Positions 37,285 to 47,233 of a DNA stretch of 64,000 nt are shown one piece after another; position 1 is the first letter of the stretch, and the number at the start of each line of letters is the position of its first letter. Below the pieces are notes generated by a model. That model saw only the letters and a list, made by a program, of their open reading frames with translations, was not told where the DNA came from and did not search any database. The position numbers were made by a program, and so were the translations under genes. The DNA lies in the NCBI RefSeq assembly GCF_013282575.1, contig NZ_JAAAYE010000011.1:1-64000 (forward strand), read 5' to 3'. The stretch is from Paraburkholderia sp. NMBU_R16 (lineage in GTDB: Bacteria > Pseudomonadota > Gammaproteobacteria > Burkholderiales > Burkholderiaceae).

Positions 37285-38316
37285 ATGCAGGCAACGAATA
37301 TTGAGGGAAATACCATGCCTTACGCGAGTATCGAACCCGCTGTGATGGGTTGGTTGCGTGCGTCGCAAACGAGCGCCGCGCGCACCGCCACGCGCCGTAT
37401 CGCGATCGTTTTGTTCGACGGTTTTTCGCTCCTCGGCACAGGCCTCGTTGCCGAAGTCTTCCATGTGGCCAATGAGATCGTCAGTACGCGCTCCAGCGAC
37501 GAGTGGGTCTACGACGTGACCTTCCTCTCCGCGGGCGGCGGCAATGTGACGTGCTCGTCGTCGGTGCGCGTGTGGACCGATGGGCTCGACGCGCGTCACT
37601 TCAGTGGCTTCGATGCGCTCTTCGTTGCAGGCGGCAGAGGGGCGACAGCCGCGGCGCATGACGAGCGGCTGATCGGTTGGCTGCGCCGCGTGCAGGTCAA
37701 GACCGCCAATGTGCGCTCCATCGACGAAGGCCACTTGCTGCTCGAAGCGGCCGGGATCGGCAATCGCGACAGCGAGTATCAGTTCAACTCCTATCTGAAG
37801 CAGGCCGGCCGCGATGCCCCCATCGCGGACACGGGCGACCGGCTCGCGCCGATGAAAGGCGCGCTGACGATGGTCAAGCGCGACCTGGGCCTCGACATCG
37901 CGCGCAGCGTCGCCGAGCGGCTGATGCCGGGCTCCAGCGCCCGCTTCGTGCCGATTCTCGGAGACGCGGGTGCCGCCAGCGCAGGCGACAAGATCCGTGC
38001 GGCGGCGCGTTGGCTCCAGGACAACTGCGAACGGCCGATCTCGATCGCCGATGCTGCGCAGGTTGCCGCCATGAGCGAGCGCAACTTTTTGCGCCGCTTC
38101 AAGCTCGAGCTGGGCATGACGCCGTCCGATTATCTGCTGCAGGCCCGCCTGGCGATCACCTGCAGCTTGCTGATCGACTCCGAGCTGCCTGTCGACAAGA
38201 TCGCCCGCCGCAGCGGCATGGGCAACGGCGATCGGCTCGCGAAGATTTTCCGCAAGCGCATGATGATTTCGCCGACCGAGTTCCGCATGCAAAGCCGCCG
38301 CGACGTGGGCGGTTAA
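37285..38316 (+). CDS. GlxA family AraC-type regulator next to the polysaccharide operon
   Basis: This 343-residue regulator has a DJ-1/PfpI-like domain (RRIAIVLFDGFSLLGTGLVAEV; FDALFVAGGRGAT) and a C-terminal AraC domain with AAMSERNFLRRFKLELGMTPSDYL and KIARRSGMGNGDRLAKIFRKR. It is clearly a paralogue of the regulator at 30379. Two starts have good ribosome sites, 37285 (GAGGGG) and 37315 (GAGGG); the GTG at 37084 gives an unlikely N-terminal extension. It ends 12 bases before manC, so it is probably cotranscribed with, or controls, the exopolysaccharide operon. Confidence 0.9.
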   Translation: MQATNIEGNTMPYASIEPAVMGWLRASQTSAARTATRRIAIVLFDGFSLLGTGLVAEVFHVANEIVSTRSSDEWVYDVTFLSAGGGNVTCSSSVRVWTDGLDARHFSGFDALFVAGGRGATAAAHDERLIGWLRRVQVKTANVRSIDEGHLLLEAAGIGNRDSEYQFNSYLKQAGRDAPIADTGDRLAPMKGALTMVKRDLGLDIARSVAERLMPGSSARFVPILGDAGAASAGDKIRAAARWLQDNCERPISIADAAQVAAMSERNFLRRFKLELGMTPSDYLLQARLAITCSLLIDSELPVDKIARRSGMGNGDRLAKIFRKRMMISPTEFRMQSRRDVGG

Positions 38317-38328
38317 CGGGAGCATGGC

Positions 38329-40104
38329 ATGAGAACTCACGAACAACGATATGGCAGTGGGGTTGCTGGGTTGTCCACTCCTGGACCGATTGGCGCGCTC
38401 GGCGCCCAACTCGCGCGCGAAAGGACGCCGTGCCGGCGGATCGTCCCCGTCGTGCTCGCCGGTGGCTCGGGCACGCGATTGTGGCCGATGTCGCGTGAGC
38501 ACTTTCCGAAGCAACTGATCGACGTCGTCGGTGCCGATACGCTGTTGCAGTCGACGGTACGACGGCTCGACGGTTTTCCGGAGGAGTGGGAACTGGCCGA
38601 AGCGCCCATCGTGGTCTGCGGCGGCGAACACTGCTTCATCATCGACGAGCAACTGCGCGAGAGCGGCGTCACCCCGCAGCTCATCGTCGAGCCGGCGCGC
38701 CGCGATACCGCGCCCGCGCTGACGATGGCCGCCGCGCTCACGTGCGCCCACGGGCACGACGCGATTCTCGTGGTGATGCCGTCGGATCATGCGATCACGG
38801 ACGTGGCCGCGCTGCAATCTTCGATCGAGCTCGCCGCGCGCTACGCGCAGCGCGGCGCGATCGCGACGCTCGGAGTGCCGCCGACGCGGCCCGATACGGG
38901 CTTCGGCTACATCCGCATCGGCGACGCGTTGGGCGACGGCGCACATCGGATTGGCGGCTTCGTCGAGAAGCCGGCGGCGGAGCTCGCCGCGCAGTATCTC
39001 GCCGCGGGCACCTACTGGTGGAACAGCGGCATCTTCGTCATGCGTGCGTCGGTATGGCTTGCGACGCTGCGCGCGCTGCAGCCCGCGATGCATGACGCGT
39101 GTCTCGCCGCGTTCGCGAGCGGCACGACGCAGGACACGCGCTTCACACCGGGCGCGCAAGCGTTCGCGCAGACACCGGCCGATTCGATCGACTATGCGGT
39201 GATGGAGCGGCTCGGCGGCGCCGATGCGCCGTGCGAGGGCGTAGTCGTGCCCCTCAACGCGGGCTGGTCGGACCTCGGCTCGTGGGATGCCGTCTGGGAT
39301 GCGCTCGAGAAGGACGGGCAAGGCAACGTGGCACGCGGCCGCGTCGTCTTCGAAGGAGCGACATCGACCTATGCGCATTCGCAGGGCCGGCTCGTGGCAT
39401 GTGTCGGGACGACCAACATCGTCGTCGTGGAGACGCCCGACGCCGTGCTCGTCGCCGACCGGTCGCACGTGCAGCGCGTCAAAGGGCTCGTCGCCCGCAT
39501 CAAGGCCGATCATGCGCCGGAGGCCGATGCGCACCGCTTGGTACGGCGTCCGTGGGGCTTTTACGACTCCATCGATCATGGCGACCGCTTCCAGGTCAAG
39601 CGCATCGTCGTCTCGCCTGGCGCGCGGCTATCGCTGCAGATGCATCACCACCGCGCGGAGCATTGGATCGTCGTGCGCGGCACCGCGCTCGTGACGCGCG
39701 GCGAAGAGCAGTTCCTGTTGAGCGAAAACGAGTCGACGTTCATTCCGCTCGGCGTGCTCCACCGTCTCGACAACCCCGGCAAGATGCCGCTCGAAATCAT
39801 CGAAGTGCAATCGGGCGCCTACCTCGGCGAAGACGACATCGTGCGTTTCGACGACCAGTACGGCCGATGCGCACCAGCCGCTGCCGAGGAAAAACACCCG
39901 AGCAATGCGAGCGGCAACGGCAATGGCGCCGGCGCGAGCCACGGCAGTGGAAACGGCAATGGCGCCACTAATGGCGCCACCAACGGCAACGGCAGTGTCC
40001 ATGCCGCCAGCAATGGCAACGGCAATGGACATACGGGCGACCACCACGGCAGCGACCGCCCCGGTAACGATCAGCGCCGCAACGGCAAGGGTCTGGCGTC
40101 CTGA
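38329..40104 (+). CDS. manC: Mannose-1-phosphate guanylyltransferase / mannose-6-phosphate isomerase with Asn/Gly-rich tail
   Basis: This 591-residue bifunctional enzyme makes GDP-mannose for the polysaccharide. The nucleotidyltransferase domain (about 37-390) has VVLAGGSGTRLWPMSRE and FVEKPAAE. The type II isomerase cupin domain (about 400-515) has RPWGFYDSIDHGDRFQVKRI and GARLSLQMHHHRAEHWIVV. After residue ~520 the protein carries an unusual low-complexity tail of about 70 residues rich in Asn, Gly, Ser, Ala and His. First structural gene of the operon, just after the GlxA regulator. Equivalent to bceA of the Burkholderia cepacian locus. Confidence 0.95.
   Translation: MRTHEQRYGSGVAGLSTPGPIGALGAQLARERTPCRRIVPVVLAGGSGTRLWPMSREHFPKQLIDVVGADTLLQSTVRRLDGFPEEWELAEAPIVVCGGEHCFIIDEQLRESGVTPQLIVEPARRDTAPALTMAAALTCAHGHDAILVVMPSDHAITDVAALQSSIELAARYAQRGAIATLGVPPTRPDTGFGYIRIGDALGDGAHRIGGFVEKPAAELAAQYLAAGTYWWNSGIFVMRASVWLATLRALQPAMHDACLAAFASGTTQDTRFTPGAQAFAQTPADSIDYAVMERLGGADAPCEGVVVPLNAGWSDLGSWDAVWDALEKDGQGNVARGRVVFEGATSTYAHSQGRLVACVGTTNIVVVETPDAVLVADRSHVQRVKGLVARIKADHAPEADAHRLVRRPWGFYDSIDHGDRFQVKRIVVSPGARLSLQMHHHRAEHWIVVRGTALVTRGEEQFLLSENESTFIPLGVLHRLDNPGKMPLEIIEVQSGAYLGEDDIVRFDDQYGRCAPAAAEEKHPSNASGNGNGAGASHGSGNGNGATNGATNGNGSVHAASNGNGNGHTGDHHGSDRPGNDQRRNGKGLAS
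39898..40080 (+). repeat. low-complexity GGCAAYGGC repeats encoding the ManC tail
   Basis: Degenerate repeats of GGCAACGGCAATGGC and GGCGCCACTAAT units encode Asn-Gly and Ala-Thr-Asn-Gly runs. The copies are imperfect. Such arrays can expand or contract by slippage without leaving the frame when units are multiples of three. Confidence 0.7.
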
Positions 40105-40132
40105 GCCGCCCAATGCTCGCGGAGATACGAAC

Positions 40133-41536
40133 ATGCGTGACTTTCAAGGCCTCTTTGCACGATTGTGCGACGTCGCGCTCATTTTCGCGGCGGCGGTCCT
40201 GGCGTCGCATCTACGGTTCGAGGACTCGGCGCAAGACGGTTTTTCGGATGCGTTTGCGCTTTACACCGCCGCCTTCGCGCTCATGCTGTTCCCGGTGTTC
40301 GGTGTCTACGAGTCGTGGCGCGGCCGATCCAAGCGCGTGTTGGCGGGCCAGGTCGCGCTCGCATGGATCGTCGTGCAGGCTTGCGCGTTGATGGTCATGT
40401 TCTCGCTGCGCCAGATCGATTTCATCTCGCGCCTGTGGTTCGCTTACTGGAGTGCATTGGCCGCCGGGTCGCTGATCGCCTATCGCCTCGTCGCGCATGC
40501 CGTGTTGGCGCGGCTGCGCCATGCCGGCCTGAATCTGCATCAAGTCGCAATCGTCGGATGCGGTACGCACTGCGAGGGCATCCTGCGGCGGATCGAAGCG
40601 GCACCGGCGACCGGTTTCCGTGCAACGGCCGTCTATCTGCCGAACGGCGATCCGCGGCACGAACTGGCCACGCTCGATCATACCGAGCCGAAGGTGGACC
40701 GTTTCGACGATTTCGATGCCTTCGTCAAGTACGTGCGTGCGAGCGATCTGCACGAACTCTGGCTCGTTTTGCCGCTATCCGAGGAGCGCACGATTTTGCG
40801 CGTGGTGCGCGAGTTCCACGAAGACCTGATCAACATTCGCTTCATGCCCGATATCCGCGCGCTCGCTCTTTTCGACACGAGCGGCATCATCGATCTGCTC
40901 GGCGTGCCCGCGATCAATTTGATGGCCTCGCCGCTCTCGCCGAGCGCCATGTTGAAAAAGGAGATCTTCGATCGCGTGTTCGCGCTGTGCGCGCTGATCG
41001 GTCTCGCCCCGCTGCTGCTCGTCATTGCGATCGCGGTGAAGATTTCGTCGCCGGGCCCGGTGTTCTTCCGGCAAAAGCGCAAAGGCGCCGACGGGCGCGT
41101 GTTCACGATCTACAAATTCCGCTCGATGCGGCTGCACGATGAGAAACTCGGCGTGGTCAAGCAAGCGGTGCGTCACGATCCGCGCGTGACGCGCGTCGGC
41201 GCCTTCTTGCGCCGCACGAGCCTGGACGAGCTGCCGCAGTTTTTCAATGTGTTGAAAGGCGACATGTCTGTCGTCGGACCGCGTCCGCATGCGCTCGAAC
41301 ACGACGACCTCTATCAGAAGGTTGTCGCGGGCTACATCCATCGCTATCGGATCAAGCCCGGAATCACCGGCTGGGCGCAAATCAACGGTTATCGGGGCGA
41401 GACGGACCGCATCGAAAAAATGGAGCGGCGCGTCGCGCACGATTTGTATTACCTCGGCAACTGGTCGTTCGCACTGGACATGCGAATCATCGCCGCGACC
41501 GTCGTGAAGGGGCTCACGCATACCAACGCATATTGA
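40133..41536 (+). CDS. Undecaprenyl-phosphate glucose phosphotransferase (WcaJ-like)
   Basis: This 467-residue inner-membrane enzyme transfers the first sugar phosphate, probably glucose-1-phosphate, from UDP-sugar to undecaprenyl phosphate. It has four or five N-terminal membrane helices (to about residue 125), a CoA-binding-like domain ([14 protein letters not shown]), another membrane segment near 280-310, and the C-terminal PHPT catalytic domain with [39 protein letters not shown] and [14 protein letters not shown] precedes the ATG at 40133. The open frame upstream overlaps manC. Comparable to bceB/wcaJ. Confidence 0.94.
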   Translation: MRDFQGLFARLCDVALIFAAAVLASHLRFEDSAQDGFSDAFALYTAAFALMLFPVFGVYESWRGRSKRVLAGQVALAWIVVQACALMVMFSLRQIDFISRLWFAYWSALAAGSLIAYRLVAHAVLARLRHAGLNLHQVAIVGCGTHCEGILRRIEAAPATGFRATAVYLPNGDPRHELATLDHTEPKVDRFDDFDAFVKYVRASDLHELWLVLPLSEERTILRVVREFHEDLINIRFMPDIRALALFDTSGIIDLLGVPAINLMASPLSPSAMLKKEIFDRVFALCALIGLAPLLLVIAIAVKISSPGPVFFRQKRKGADGRVFTIYKFRSMRLHDEKLGVVKQAVRHDPRVTRVGAFLRRTSLDELPQFFNVLKGDMSVVGPRPHALEHDDLYQKVVAGYIHRYRIKPGITGWAQINGYRGETDRIEKMERRVAHDLYYLGNWSFALDMRIIAATVVKGLTHTNAY

Positions 41537-41616
41537 CGGTCGATCAAGAGCGGCGTCTGCACCGGCACGTTGCGGGCGGGCGCCAAAACCAATAACCGGC
41601 ACGGGAGGGAAGGGTC

Positions 41617-42768
41617 ATGTGCTATTCGGTCGAGCGCGTTCGCGCATACGTAATGGTTGGATTCATCGCGCTGGCAGGCACGCTCGGGGCGTGTTCCATC
41701 GTGCCTGGTCAGCGCATGGATACGCCGGCGACCGTCGACGAGACCGGCGGCGAGTACAGCAAGGAGCCGGTGCAAAAGACGCAGATTCCGATCACCGACA
41801 TCAACCTCGCGTTGATCCGGCAAATAGGCACGCAGGCGGGCCAGCCCAAGCTTTCGCCGGAGATCCTGAGCTTGTTCGGCAAGCCCGGCGCGTACACCGT
41901 CGGCCCCGGCGACGTGCTGCAGATCACAGTCTGGGATCACCCCGAGCTTGCGGCCGCGCTCGGTCAGCCCGCGGCGACGACGCGCGACGCGGACGCGGCA
42001 CCGGGCTTCGTCGTCGACGAAGCGGGCAACATCCAGTTCCCGTATGCGGGCGTCGTGCATGTGGCCGGCGACAGCACCGAAACCATCCGGCGCAAGATCG
42101 TGTCGCGTATCAGCCGGGTCTACAAGAGCCCGGAAGTGACGGTACGTATCACCTCGTACCGCGCGTCGCAGATCTACGTCGACGGCGAAGTCGGCAAGCC
42201 GGGCGCCCAGCAGATCAACGACATCGGCATGACGCTCACGCAAGCCATCGGCCGCGCCGGCGGGTTCACGGGAGCCGCCGATCAGGGCGAAGTCACGCTC
42301 GTGCGCGGCGGCACCAGCTATCCGATCAATTTCAACGAGATCGTGAAGAGCGGACACAACCCCAACGATCTGGTTTTGAAGCCCGGCGACATGCTGCGGG
42401 TCGGTTCGCGTGACGAGCACGGTGTCTATGTAATGGGCGAGGTCAACAAGCCGGCGACCGTCCTGCCGATGCGCAACGGCAGGCTCTCGCTCGCGCAGGC
42501 GATCTCGGAGGCCGGCAGCATCAACCCGAACACTGCCAAGGCCAAGGAGCTCTTCGTCATTCGCACATCGACGACGGGCAACCAGCCGCAGATCTACCAC
42601 CTCGATGCCACGTCGCCCGTTTCGATGGTGCTCGCGAATCAGTTCGCGTTGGAGCCGAAGGACGTCGTGTATGTCGATAACGGTGGGCTCGTCAAGTTCA
42701 ACCGCGTGCTGAATCTGCTCTTGCCGGCAATCAACGCGGGGCTGACGGCGGCCATCGTGACCAAATAG
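41617..42768 (+). CDS. wza: Polysaccharide export lipoprotein Wza
   Basis: This 383-residue outer-membrane lipoprotein forms the octameric export channel. A signal with lipobox LAGTLGAC (Cys26) is followed by the polysaccharide-export domain (YTVGPGDVLQITVWDHPEL at about 91) and two SLBB domains (YRASQIYVDGEVGKPG; HGVYVMGEVNKPATV). The C-terminal amphipathic helix for membrane insertion (LNLLLPAINAGLTAAIVTK) is intact. A GGAGGG site precedes the start. Works with the Wzc kinase encoded next. Confidence 0.96.
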   Translation: MCYSVERVRAYVMVGFIALAGTLGACSIVPGQRMDTPATVDETGGEYSKEPVQKTQIPITDINLALIRQIGTQAGQPKLSPEILSLFGKPGAYTVGPGDVLQITVWDHPELAAALGQPAATTRDADAAPGFVVDEAGNIQFPYAGVVHVAGDSTETIRRKIVSRISRVYKSPEVTVRITSYRASQIYVDGEVGKPGAQQINDIGMTLTQAIGRAGGFTGAADQGEVTLVRGGTSYPINFNEIVKSGHNPNDLVLKPGDMLRVGSRDEHGVYVMGEVNKPATVLPMRNGRLSLAQAISEAGSINPNTAKAKELFVIRTSTTGNQPQIYHLDATSPVSMVLANQFALEPKDVVYVDNGGLVKFNRVLNLLLPAINAGLTAAIVTK

Positions 42769-42834
42769 TGCAACCCAATCGTCCCGCCGTGCGCGGCGCG
42801 GCATGACGGGACGGTTAGCAACGGGGCAACGGAT

Positions 42835-45078
42835 ATGGCTATGAATTTCGAAAACCGCTACACCGACGTGACGGCAGCCGACGAATTGCGCCTGACGGAC
42901 TATCTTCAGGCGATCGTCGGCAACTGGCGCCTGATCGCGACGATCACGCTGGCCGTGACGCTGGTTTCAGTGGGCTACGCGTTTCTGACGCGGCCCGTAT
43001 ACAAGGCCGATGCAGTCATCCAGGTCGAGGATGTCCAGAATGGCGAGAACGGAGGCGGCGGCAATCAGCAGCAACAGATCGAGCCGCTCTCGCGGATGTT
43101 CACGCGCAAGGCGACGACCGCAGCCGAAATCGAACTGCTGAAGTCGCGCCTCGTCACCGAGGCGACGGTGCGCGATCTGCATCTCGATACGACTGTCGAA
43201 CCGCGGACCGTCCCGGTCATCGGCTCGATCCTCGCTGCGCTGACGACGGGCAAGTGGGGTTTCAAGGTCGATCCTTTCATGAACCTCGGCGGCTTCGCCT
43301 GGGGCAACGAGAAGATCGGCGTGGCCCGCTTCGATACGCCGAAAGCGCTTTACGGCAAGCAGTTTACGCTCGTCGCCGGACCGTCGGGCACCTTCACGCT
43401 CGAAGATGGCGATGGCATTGCCCTTGCCAGCGGCCGGTTGGGCGAAGACGTGAAAGCCGCGACCGCGGCCGGCACCGTGCTGTTGCATGTCGATCAACTC
43501 GTGGCTCGCCCGGGTACGCAGTTTCATCTGACGCGGGCATCGACGCTCGACACCGTCGAGCACTTGCAAAAAGCGTTGCGCGTGGCCGAGACGGGACTGC
43601 AATCGGGTGTGATCAACGTGACGCTGCAAGGCGAGCACGCCCAACTGACGGCCGATATCGTCAACGGTGTCGCGCGCCAGTTCATCAAGCAGGACGCGGA
43701 TCGCCGCTCCGCCGAAGCGGAGCACACGCTCGCCTTTCTCGATGAGCAACTGCCGCAGTTGCGCCACGAACTCGATGCGGCGGAGCAGCGCTACAACAAT
43801 TTCCGGAACACGCATGGCACGGTCGACCTGAGCGAAGAAAGCCGGTTGCTGCTGCAGCAGATCGTCGACAACAAGACGAAGCTCGCGGACTTGCAGCGCC
43901 AGCGCGCCGATCTGTCGCAGCGTTTCACGGCCAACCATCCGGCCGTGGCCGCGCTCGATGCGCAGATCGCGCAACTGCAAGGATCGCAGGGACAGATGTC
44001 CAAGAACGTCGCGCAACTGCCCGATACCGAGCAGACGGCGTTGCGTCTGTTGCGCGATGTGCGGGTCGACACGGAGCTCTATACGAATCTGCTGAACAGC
44101 GCTCAGCAACTGCGGGTCGTGAAGGCGGGGCAGGTCGGTAACGTGCGGGTCGTCGATTTCGCCGAGACGCCCGATCAGCCGGTCTGGCCGAAACGCTACA
44201 TCGTGATTCTGATCGGCTTGGGCGGCGGACTCTTCCTCGGCATCGTGGCCGCGTTCGTGAAGAAGGCGCTTTACGGCGGCGTGGAGCGTGCCGACGAGAT
44301 CGAGAACGCGATCGGCGTGCCGGTTTTCGCGGTCGTGCCGCGAAGCGGCTTGCAATTGCGTCTGCAGCAAAACGTGATGATGCGCCGGCAGGGCTTGCAC
44401 GTGCTGGCCGCGCAATCGCCGCAGGACATCGCCGTCGAAGGCGTGCGCAGCCTGCGCACGACGCTGCAACTCTCGCTCGATCAAGCGCGCAACAACATCG
44501 TCATGCTGACGGGTTCCCGTCCCGACGCCGGCAAGTCGTTCCTGTCGGTCAACCTGGCTGCGCTCGTTGCGTCGGCCGGCAAGCGCGTGCTCGTGATCGA
44601 CGGCGACATGCGGCGCGGCGAAGTGCATTCGCACTTCGGCGTGCGCCATCAGCCGGGGCTCTCGGATGTGCTGCGCGGGGCCGAGCCGGCCTCCGTCATC
44701 CAGCGCGAAGTGCTGCCGGGTCTCGACGTGCTGACGAAAGGCACGCTGCCGAGCCACCCGTCCGAGTTGCTCATGAGCGAGCGTTTCCGCGATCTGCTCG
44801 ACGCGCTCTCGCGGCATTACGACCTGGTGATCATCGACACGCCGCCGGTGCTGGCGGTCACCGATTCGACGGTGATAGGCAAATACGCCGGCACGTCGTT
44901 GCTGGTCGTGCGTTATGGACGGCATCCGATCGCGGAGATCGTCGAGACGGCGAAACGCCTCGAGACCGGCGGCGTGAATCTGCAAGGCGTCTTGCTCACA
45001 GATGTGCCGCCGGCCGTGCCGATGCTGGGAGGCTCGTACAACGGGGGCTATTACGGTTACGAAAGCATCGCCGAGTGA
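42835..45078 (+). CDS. wzc: Polysaccharide co-polymerase and BY-kinase Wzc
   Basis: This 747-residue inner-membrane protein controls chain length and export with Wza. It has a Wzz-type N-terminus with a membrane helix near residue 33-53, a large periplasmic helical region, a second membrane helix near 455-478 (YIVILIGLGGGLFLGIVAAFV), and a cytosolic tyrosine-kinase domain with Walker A GSRPDAGKS (~559-567), the Walker A' segment VLVIDGDMRRGE, and IIDTPPV. The C-terminal tail SYNGGYYGYESIAE holds the Tyr cluster that is autophosphorylated. No Wzb-type phosphatase gene lies beside it. Start at 42835 or 42841. Confidence 0.96.
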   Translation: MAMNFENRYTDVTAADELRLTDYLQAIVGNWRLIATITLAVTLVSVGYAFLTRPVYKADAVIQVEDVQNGENGGGGNQQQQIEPLSRMFTRKATTAAEIELLKSRLVTEATVRDLHLDTTVEPRTVPVIGSILAALTTGKWGFKVDPFMNLGGFAWGNEKIGVARFDTPKALYGKQFTLVAGPSGTFTLEDGDGIALASGRLGEDVKAATAAGTVLLHVDQLVARPGTQFHLTRASTLDTVEHLQKALRVAETGLQSGVINVTLQGEHAQLTADIVNGVARQFIKQDADRRSAEAEHTLAFLDEQLPQLRHELDAAEQRYNNFRNTHGTVDLSEESRLLLQQIVDNKTKLADLQRQRADLSQRFTANHPAVAALDAQIAQLQGSQGQMSKNVAQLPDTEQTALRLLRDVRVDTELYTNLLNSAQQLRVVKAGQVGNVRVVDFAETPDQPVWPKRYIVILIGLGGGLFLGIVAAFVKKALYGGVERADEIENAIGVPVFAVVPRSGLQLRLQQNVMMRRQGLHVLAAQSPQDIAVEGVRSLRTTLQLSLDQARNNIVMLTGSRPDAGKSFLSVNLAALVASAGKRVLVIDGDMRRGEVHSHFGVRHQPGLSDVLRGAEPASVIQREVLPGLDVLTKGTLPSHPSELLMSERFRDLLDALSRHYDLVIIDTPPVLAVTDSTVIGKYAGTSLLVVRYGRHPIAEIVETAKRLETGGVNLQGVLLTDVPPAVPMLGGSYNGGYYGYESIAE

Positions 45079-45147
45079 GATCGGCGATGCAAACTCACCG
45101 CGCCGGATTCGAAGCGGCGCGGCCACACCACAAAGAGGATATTGGCG

Positions 45148-46266
45148 ATGAACCAAAAGGTCGCGTTGATTACCGGGATCACCGGGCAGGACGGTTCCTA
45201 TCTGGCGGAGCTGCTGCTGGACAAAGGCTATGTCGTGCATGGTCTGAAGCGCCGCACTTCACTGTTCAATACGGACCGCATCGACCATCTGTATCGCGAT
45301 CCGCATGAAAGCGGCGAGCGGCTCACGCTGCATCATGGCGACCTGACCGATTCGGCGAGTCTGCTGCGCGTGATTCAAGCCATCGAGCCTGACGAGATCT
45401 ACAACCTGGCGGCGCAAAGCCACGTGCACGTGTCGTTCGACGAGCCCGAGTACACGGCGAACGCCGATGGCCTCGGTGCGCTTCGTATCCTCGAGGCCAT
45501 CCGTATCCTCGGCATGGAAAAGAAGGCGCGTTTTTATCAAGCGTCCACCTCCGAGCTATACGGTCTCGTGCAAGAAGTGCCGCAACGCGAGACGACACCG
45601 TTTTACCCGCGCAGTCCGTATGCGGTAGCGAAGCTCTTCGCGTACTGGACGACGGTGAACTACCGGGAGGCGTACGGCATCTATGCGTGCAACGGCATCC
45701 TGTTCAATCACGAATCGCCCGTGCGCGGCGAGACGTTCGTCACGCGCAAGATCACGCGCGCGCTTGCCCGCATCGCGGTGGGCATGCAAACGGAGCTGTA
45801 TCTGGGCAACCTCTCGGCGCTGCGCGATTGGGGTCATGCACGCGATTACGTCGAAATGCAGTGGATGATGCTGCAGCAGGAAGAGCCCGAGGATTTCGTC
45901 ATCGCGACGGGAGAGCAATACAGCGTGCGCGAGTTCGTCGAGCGTGCCGCGGCCGAGCTCGGCGTGACGATTCGCTTCGAAGGGAGCGGCGTGGATGAGG
46001 TGGGTATCGTCGAACAGGTGGCGAACCGCGAAATACGCGTGACGCCGGGCGACGTGATCGTCCGCGTCGATCCACGCTACTTCCGTCCGACCGAGGTCGA
46101 GACATTGCTCGGCGATCCGTCCAAGGCTCACGAAAAGCTCGGCTGGAAGCCGCGCACGTCGTTCGAGGCGCTGGTGAAGGAAATGGTCCGCGCCGATTAC
46201 CAGCTCGCGCGGCGCGATGCGCTCGTGACGCTGGCGGGCTTCACGGCGCTCGAACACCACGAGTGA
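45148..46266 (+). CDS. gmd: GDP-mannose 4,6-dehydratase
   Basis: This 372-residue SDR enzyme converts GDP-mannose to GDP-4-keto-6-deoxymannose. The NADP motif [12 protein letters not shown] is at residues 10-21, [18 protein letters not shown] at about 88, and the catalytic Thr/Ser-Tyr-Lys region in STSELYG and [10 protein letters not shown]. Its substrate comes from ManC and its product goes to Fcl, the next gene 13 bases downstream. Start ATG at 45148 is preferred over the TTG at 45142. Confidence 0.97.
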   Translation: MNQKVALITGITGQDGSYLAELLLDKGYVVHGLKRRTSLFNTDRIDHLYRDPHESGERLTLHHGDLTDSASLLRVIQAIEPDEIYNLAAQSHVHVSFDEPEYTANADGLGALRILEAIRILGMEKKARFYQASTSELYGLVQEVPQRETTPFYPRSPYAVAKLFAYWTTVNYREAYGIYACNGILFNHESPVRGETFVTRKITRALARIAVGMQTELYLGNLSALRDWGHARDYVEMQWMMLQQEEPEDFVIATGEQYSVREFVERAAAELGVTIRFEGSGVDEVGIVEQVANREIRVTPGDVIVRVDPRYFRPTEVETLLGDPSKAHEKLGWKPRTSFEALVKEMVRADYQLARRDALVTLAGFTALEHHE

Positions 46267-46279
46267 GGAGACCTGATCG

Positions 46280-47233
46280 ATGGACAAGGAAGCACGCATC
46301 TATGTGGCCGGCCATCGAGGTATGGTCGGCTCCGCACTCGTGCGCGAGCTCGATGCGCACGGTTATCGAAACATCATCACGCGCACGCACGCCGACCTGG
46401 ACCTGACGGATCAGCACGCCGTCAACGCGTTTTTTCACGATGCACGTGTGGACGTCGTGCTGCTCGCGGCGGCGCGCGTGGGCGGCATCCTCGCCAATGC
46501 CACGCAGCCGGCGCGCTTTCTCTACGAGAATCTCGCCATCGAGACCAACGTGATTCATGCGGCGTATCGCGCGCAGGTGGCGCGGCTCGTCTTTTTCGGC
46601 TCGTCATGCATCTACCCGAAGCTCTGTCCGCAGCCGATTCGCGAGGAGTACCTGCTCAGCTCGGCGCTCGAGCCGACCAACGATGCCTATGCGATCGCCA
46701 AGATCGCCGGTCTCAAGATGTGCAACGCCTACAACAGCGAATACGGCACGCATTACGTCTCGCTGATGCCGACCAATCTCTACGGTCCCAACGACAACTA
46801 CGATCCGCGCGGCTCGCACGTGCTGCCGGCGCTGATCCGCAAGGCACACGAGGCGAAGCTTGCGCATGCACCCCAACTGACTGTCTGGGGAACGGGCACG
46901 CCGAGGCGAGAATTTCTGCACGTCGACGATCTTGCCGCGGCTACGCGCTTCTTGCTCGAGGGCGACGTAGGGGAGGGGGTCTACAACGTGGGCGTGGGCG
47001 AAGACCTGTCTATCCGCGAGTTGGCCGAGTGCGTCGCGCGCATCGTCGGCTACGACGGCGAGCTGGTATTCGATGCGACGAAGCCCGACGGCACGCCGCA
47101 AAAGCTGCTCGACGTCTCCCGCCTCGCGCAGATGGGCTGGCGGGCGCGCATCGGCCTCGAAGAAGGCATCGCGCGGACTTACGAGGACTTTTGCTCGCAC
47201 CATTGCGAACTTGAAACGGCTTCGAACGGATGA
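46280..47233 (+). CDS. fcl: GDP-L-fucose synthase
   Basis: This 317-residue NADPH enzyme epimerises and reduces GDP-4-keto-6-deoxymannose to GDP-L-fucose. The N-terminal [16 protein letters not shown], the [15 protein letters not shown] segment and the catalytic Tyr-Lys in [15 protein letters not shown] are diagnostic of Fcl/WcaG. Together with gmd it indicates that the polymer contains fucose. The stop overlaps the next glycosyltransferase start (ATGA). Confidence 0.97.
   Translation: MDKEARIYVAGHRGMVGSALVRELDAHGYRNIITRTHADLDLTDQHAVNAFFHDARVDVVLLAAARVGGILANATQPARFLYENLAIETNVIHAAYRAQVARLVFFGSSCIYPKLCPQPIREEYLLSSALEPTNDAYAIAKIAGLKMCNAYNSEYGTHYVSLMPTNLYGPNDNYDPRGSHVLPALIRKAHEAKLAHAPQLTVWGTGTPRREFLHVDDLAAATRFLLEGDVGEGVYNVGVGEDLSIRELAECVARIVGYDGELVFDATKPDGTPQKLLDVSRLAQMGWRARIGLEEGIARTYEDFCSHHCELETASNG

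Noticed and set aside
37213-39579. 788-codon minus-strand open frame
   Set aside because: Antisense to the GlxA regulator and manC, both of which have clear domains.
42967-45240. 757-codon minus-strand open frame
   Set aside because: Antisense to wzc, whose kinase motifs are unambiguous.
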